8,145 nucleotides of DNA from JACRLI01 sp035542815 (lineage in GTDB: Bacteria > Eisenbacteria > RBG-16-71-46 > JACRLI01), in contig DATKKS010000109.1 of NCBI GenBank assembly GCA_035542815.1, positions 1 to 8,145 on the forward strand. Reading direction: 5' to 3'. The notes below the pieces were generated by a model. That model had not been told where the DNA came from. It searched no databases and worked only from the letters and a program-made list of their open reading frames with translations. Below are positions 6,617-8,145 of the stretch, in pieces. Position 1 is the first letter of the stretch; the number at the start of each line of letters is the position of its first letter. The position numbers were made by a program, and so were the translations under genes.

Positions 6617-6628
6617 AGGAGGGCGATC

Positions 6629-7558
6629 GTGGCCAAGAAGGTGAGCATCATCGGCGGCGGGGGCAACGTCGGTGCCTCGTGCGGTCTGTACCTGGCGGAG
6701 ATGGGTCTGGCGGACGTGGTGCTGGTGGACGTGGTGGAGGGCCTGGCGGCCGGCAAGGCGCTGGACCTCCTGCAGAGCGCGCCGGTCCGGGGCTTCTCGG
6801 TGAACCTCAGCGGCAGCCACGAACTGAGCGCCATCGAGGGCTCCGACGTGGTGGTGGTCACCGCCGGGGTGGCCCGCAAGCCCGGCATGAGCCGGGAGGA
6901 CCTGCTCAAGGTCAACGCCGACATCGCCCGCGGCGCCGCCGAGGCCATCCGCAAGCACGCCCCCAACGCCTACGTCCTGATGGTCACCAACCCGCTGGAC
7001 GTGATGGCCTACCTCGCCTGGAAGGTCACCGGGTTCCCCAAGAACCGGGTGCTGGGCATGGCCGGGGTGCTGGACTCGGCCCGTTTCCGCGCCTTCGTGG
7101 CCCTGGAGCTGGGGGTGTCGGTGCAGGACGTGGACGCGATGGTGCTGGGCGGGCACGGCGACTCCATGGTGCCGCTGCCGCGCTACACCACGGTGTGCGG
7201 CATCCCCATCCCCGAGCTGCTCCCGGCCGAGACCATCGCCGCGCTGAGCAAGCGCACCGCCAACGGTGGCGCGGAGATCGTGGCGCTGCTCAAGACCGGC
7301 AGCGCCTTCTACGCCCCGGGCGCTTCGGCGGCCCAGATGGCGGAGGCCCTCCTGACCGGGCGGCGCCGGCTGCTGCCGGCCTCGGTGCTGCTGGAGGGCG
7401 AGTACGGCATGAAGGGCCTGTTCATCGGTGTGCCCATCATCCTGGGGGCGAAGGGCGTGGAGCGGATCGTGCCGCTCAAGCTCTCGGCCGAGGAGATGGG
7501 CCTGCTGCAGAAGAGCGGCGAGGCGGTCAAGAAGACCATCGCCGAGCTGAGCCTGTAA
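6629..7558 (+). CDS. mdh: Malate dehydrogenase, LDH-like (NAD-dependent)
   Basis: Interconverts malate and oxaloacetate with NAD in the TCA cycle; cytoplasmic. The 309 residues match the LDH-like MDH group in length. The Rossmann start VSIIGGGGNVGAS (5-17) carries the dinucleotide loop, and Asp34 (VLVDVVEG) fits NAD preference. Substrate residues are in place: Arg83 in ARKPGMSREDLL (the position that is Gln in lactate dehydrogenases), Arg89, Asn121 (TNPLD), Asp149 and Arg152 (GVLDSARFR) and catalytic His176 (GGHGDSMVPL). These favour malate over lactate dehydrogenase. The start is GTG at 6629, set by the strong purine-rich GGAGGAGGG (6615-6623) and by the family N-terminus. The upstream rpmA terminator separates it from the ribosomal genes; a cytochrome c gene follows after 19 bases, probably in the same transcript. 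The leader is structured and may regulate translation. Confidence 0.96.
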   Translation: MAKKVSIIGGGGNVGASCGLYLAEMGLADVVLVDVVEGLAAGKALDLLQSAPVRGFSVNLSGSHELSAIEGSDVVVVTAGVARKPGMSREDLLKVNADIARGAAEAIRKHAPNAYVLMVTNPLDVMAYLAWKVTGFPKNRVLGMAGVLDSARFRAFVALELGVSVQDVDAMVLGGHGDSMVPLPRYTTVCGIPIPELLPAETIAALSKRTANGGAEIVALLKTGSAFYAPGASAAQMAEALLTGRRRLLPASVLLEGEYGMKGLFIGVPIILGAKGVERIVPLKLSAEEMGLLQKSGEAVKKTIAELSL

Positions 7559-7577
7559 CCATCCAAGGAGGACGTGC

Positions 7578-8090
7578 ATGATCCGGATCCTGAGGCTCGT
7601 GGGGGTGCTGCTGCTGGTGGGTTGCGTGCTGGCGGTGGCGGGCTGCGGCAAGAAGGCCGAGACGGGCGCCACGACCGGCACCGAGGCCGCGGGCAGCGCC
7701 GCGGCTCCCGCGGGCACTGCCGCCGCCCCGGCGGCCATCAACTACGCCGACCTGGACAAGGGCCCGCGCGCCGCGGACACCCCGGTGGACGCGGCCCTGG
7801 CGGCCAAGGGCAAGGTCCTGTTCGGGGACGCCACCAACCCTGGCAAGACCTGCTACACCTGCCACGCTTTCGACAAGAAGATCATCGGCCCGCCGCTGAG
7901 CCCAGTGGCCAAGCAGCGGACGGCCGCGTGGATGATGGCGCAGATGATGCATCCCGACCTCATGACCCAGAACGATCCGGCCTCCAAGCAGCTGCTGGCC
8001 GAGTACAAGGTCCAGATGATCGTGCCGGGCGGGGTGACCGAGGACGAGGCCAAGGCCCTGGTGGAGTACGTGAAGAGCGGCGGCAAGTAG
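7578..8090 (+). CDS. Lipoprotein monoheme cytochrome c
   Basis: A 170-residue class I-type cytochrome c, predicted to be anchored in a membrane and to carry electrons in the cell envelope. Residues 1-22 form a lipoprotein signal peptide (MIRILRLV then a hydrophobic core) ending in the lipobox VAGC, with Cys23 as lipidation site; residue 24 is Gly, so there is no Asp inner-membrane retention signal. An Ala/Gly/Thr/Pro-rich tether covers about 25-55. The single heme motif is C92-Y-T-C95-H96, followed by IGPPLSPV (103-110). Candidate sixth ligands are Met147 (YKVQMIVPGG), which I prefer by position in the fold, or one of the clustered Met119, 120, 123, 124 and 129. VTEDEAKALVEYVKS is the usual C-terminal helix. 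The start is set by AAGGAGG (7565-7571), six bases before the ATG. Close spacing to mdh suggests one operon. The redox partner is not evident. Confidence 0.93.
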   Translation: MIRILRLVGVLLLVGCVLAVAGCGKKAETGATTGTEAAGSAAAPAGTAAAPAAINYADLDKGPRAADTPVDAALAAKGKVLFGDATNPGKTCYTCHAFDKKIIGPPLSPVAKQRTAAWMMAQMMHPDLMTQNDPASKQLLAEYKVQMIVPGGVTEDEAKALVEYVKSGGK

Positions 8091-8101
8091 AGCCTTCAGG
8101 C

Positions 8102-8123
8102 GATGCGCCCGCCAGGGCGCATC
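8102..8123 (+). terminator. Perfect hairpin after the cytochrome gene
   Basis: GATGCGCCC (8102-8110) and GGGCGCATC (8115-8123) form a 9-bp stem with a GCCA loop, 11 bases past the stop codon. No T-run follows (CGGCACG), so it is either a Rho-assisted or atypical terminator, a 3'-end protecting hairpin, or a REP-like element. The palindrome is certain and its role is not. Confidence 0.5.
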
Positions 8124-8145
8124 CGGCACGCCGCCCCGGGCCGGT

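Noticed and set aside
5753..7741. A 662-codon open frame on the - strand across rplU, rpmA and mdh
   Set aside because: It is antisense to three conserved genes and runs through their intergenic signals, including the rpmA terminator; its composition is low-complexity with no recognisable motif.
1..8145. Search for CRISPR arrays, tRNA genes, IS ends, toxin-antitoxin pairs and phage genes
   Set aside because: No spaced repeats, cloverleaf-like sequence, transposase motif or small paired genes were seen; all gaps are under 220 bases and carry only the signals listed.

Overview
This is an ordinary-looking chromosomal stretch from a very GC-rich (roughly 70% or more) Gram-negative bacterium. All six genes lie on the + strand: the C-terminal part of an excinuclease UvrA-type ATPase, a radical SAM/DUF2344 fusion protein, ribonuclease G, ribosomal proteins L21 and L27, an LDH-like malate dehydrogenase and a lipoprotein cytochrome c. 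The lipobox on the cytochrome, the RNase G-rplU-rpmA order and the base composition suit a Desulfobacterota/Myxococcota-type organism or an uncultured high-GC relative. I cannot fix the lineage from sequence alone. No phage, IS, CRISPR, tRNA or rRNA genes were seen.

Layout. Bases 1-1253 hold the end of uvrA, which starts outside the window. A 214-base gap follows, with a weak terminator-like hairpin, a plausible sigma70-type promoter and a C-rich leader. Next come the radical SAM/DUF2344 gene (1468-4098) and rng (4099-5631), joined stop-to-start (TGAATG), which suggests coupled translation. A 166-base gap carries a good -35 element (TTGACC) for the rplU-rpmA pair (5798-6415), which ends in a textbook intrinsic terminator with a GCAA loop (6473-6504). 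A 213-base gap, including that terminator and a strongly structured leader, precedes mdh (6629-7558). A heme c lipoprotein gene (7578-8090) follows after 19 bases, so the two are probably co-transcribed. A perfect 9-bp hairpin (8102-8123) lies just past it.

Biology. The rSAM/DUF2344-rng-rplU-rpmA block is a translation and RNA-processing neighbourhood. To my recollection, the association of this radical SAM family with RNase G and L21/L27 is conserved across several phyla, but the function of the rSAM protein is unknown. mdh-cytochrome c is a central-carbon/respiration pair. The least ordinary points are the radical SAM protein, which keeps its CX3CX2C cluster motif but has lost several residues I expect in the family while the DUF2344 half looks well conserved; the folded mdh leader whose last hairpin overlaps the ribosome binding site; and substitutions in the usually invariant N-terminal motif of L21. 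I see no clear new defence or mobile system.
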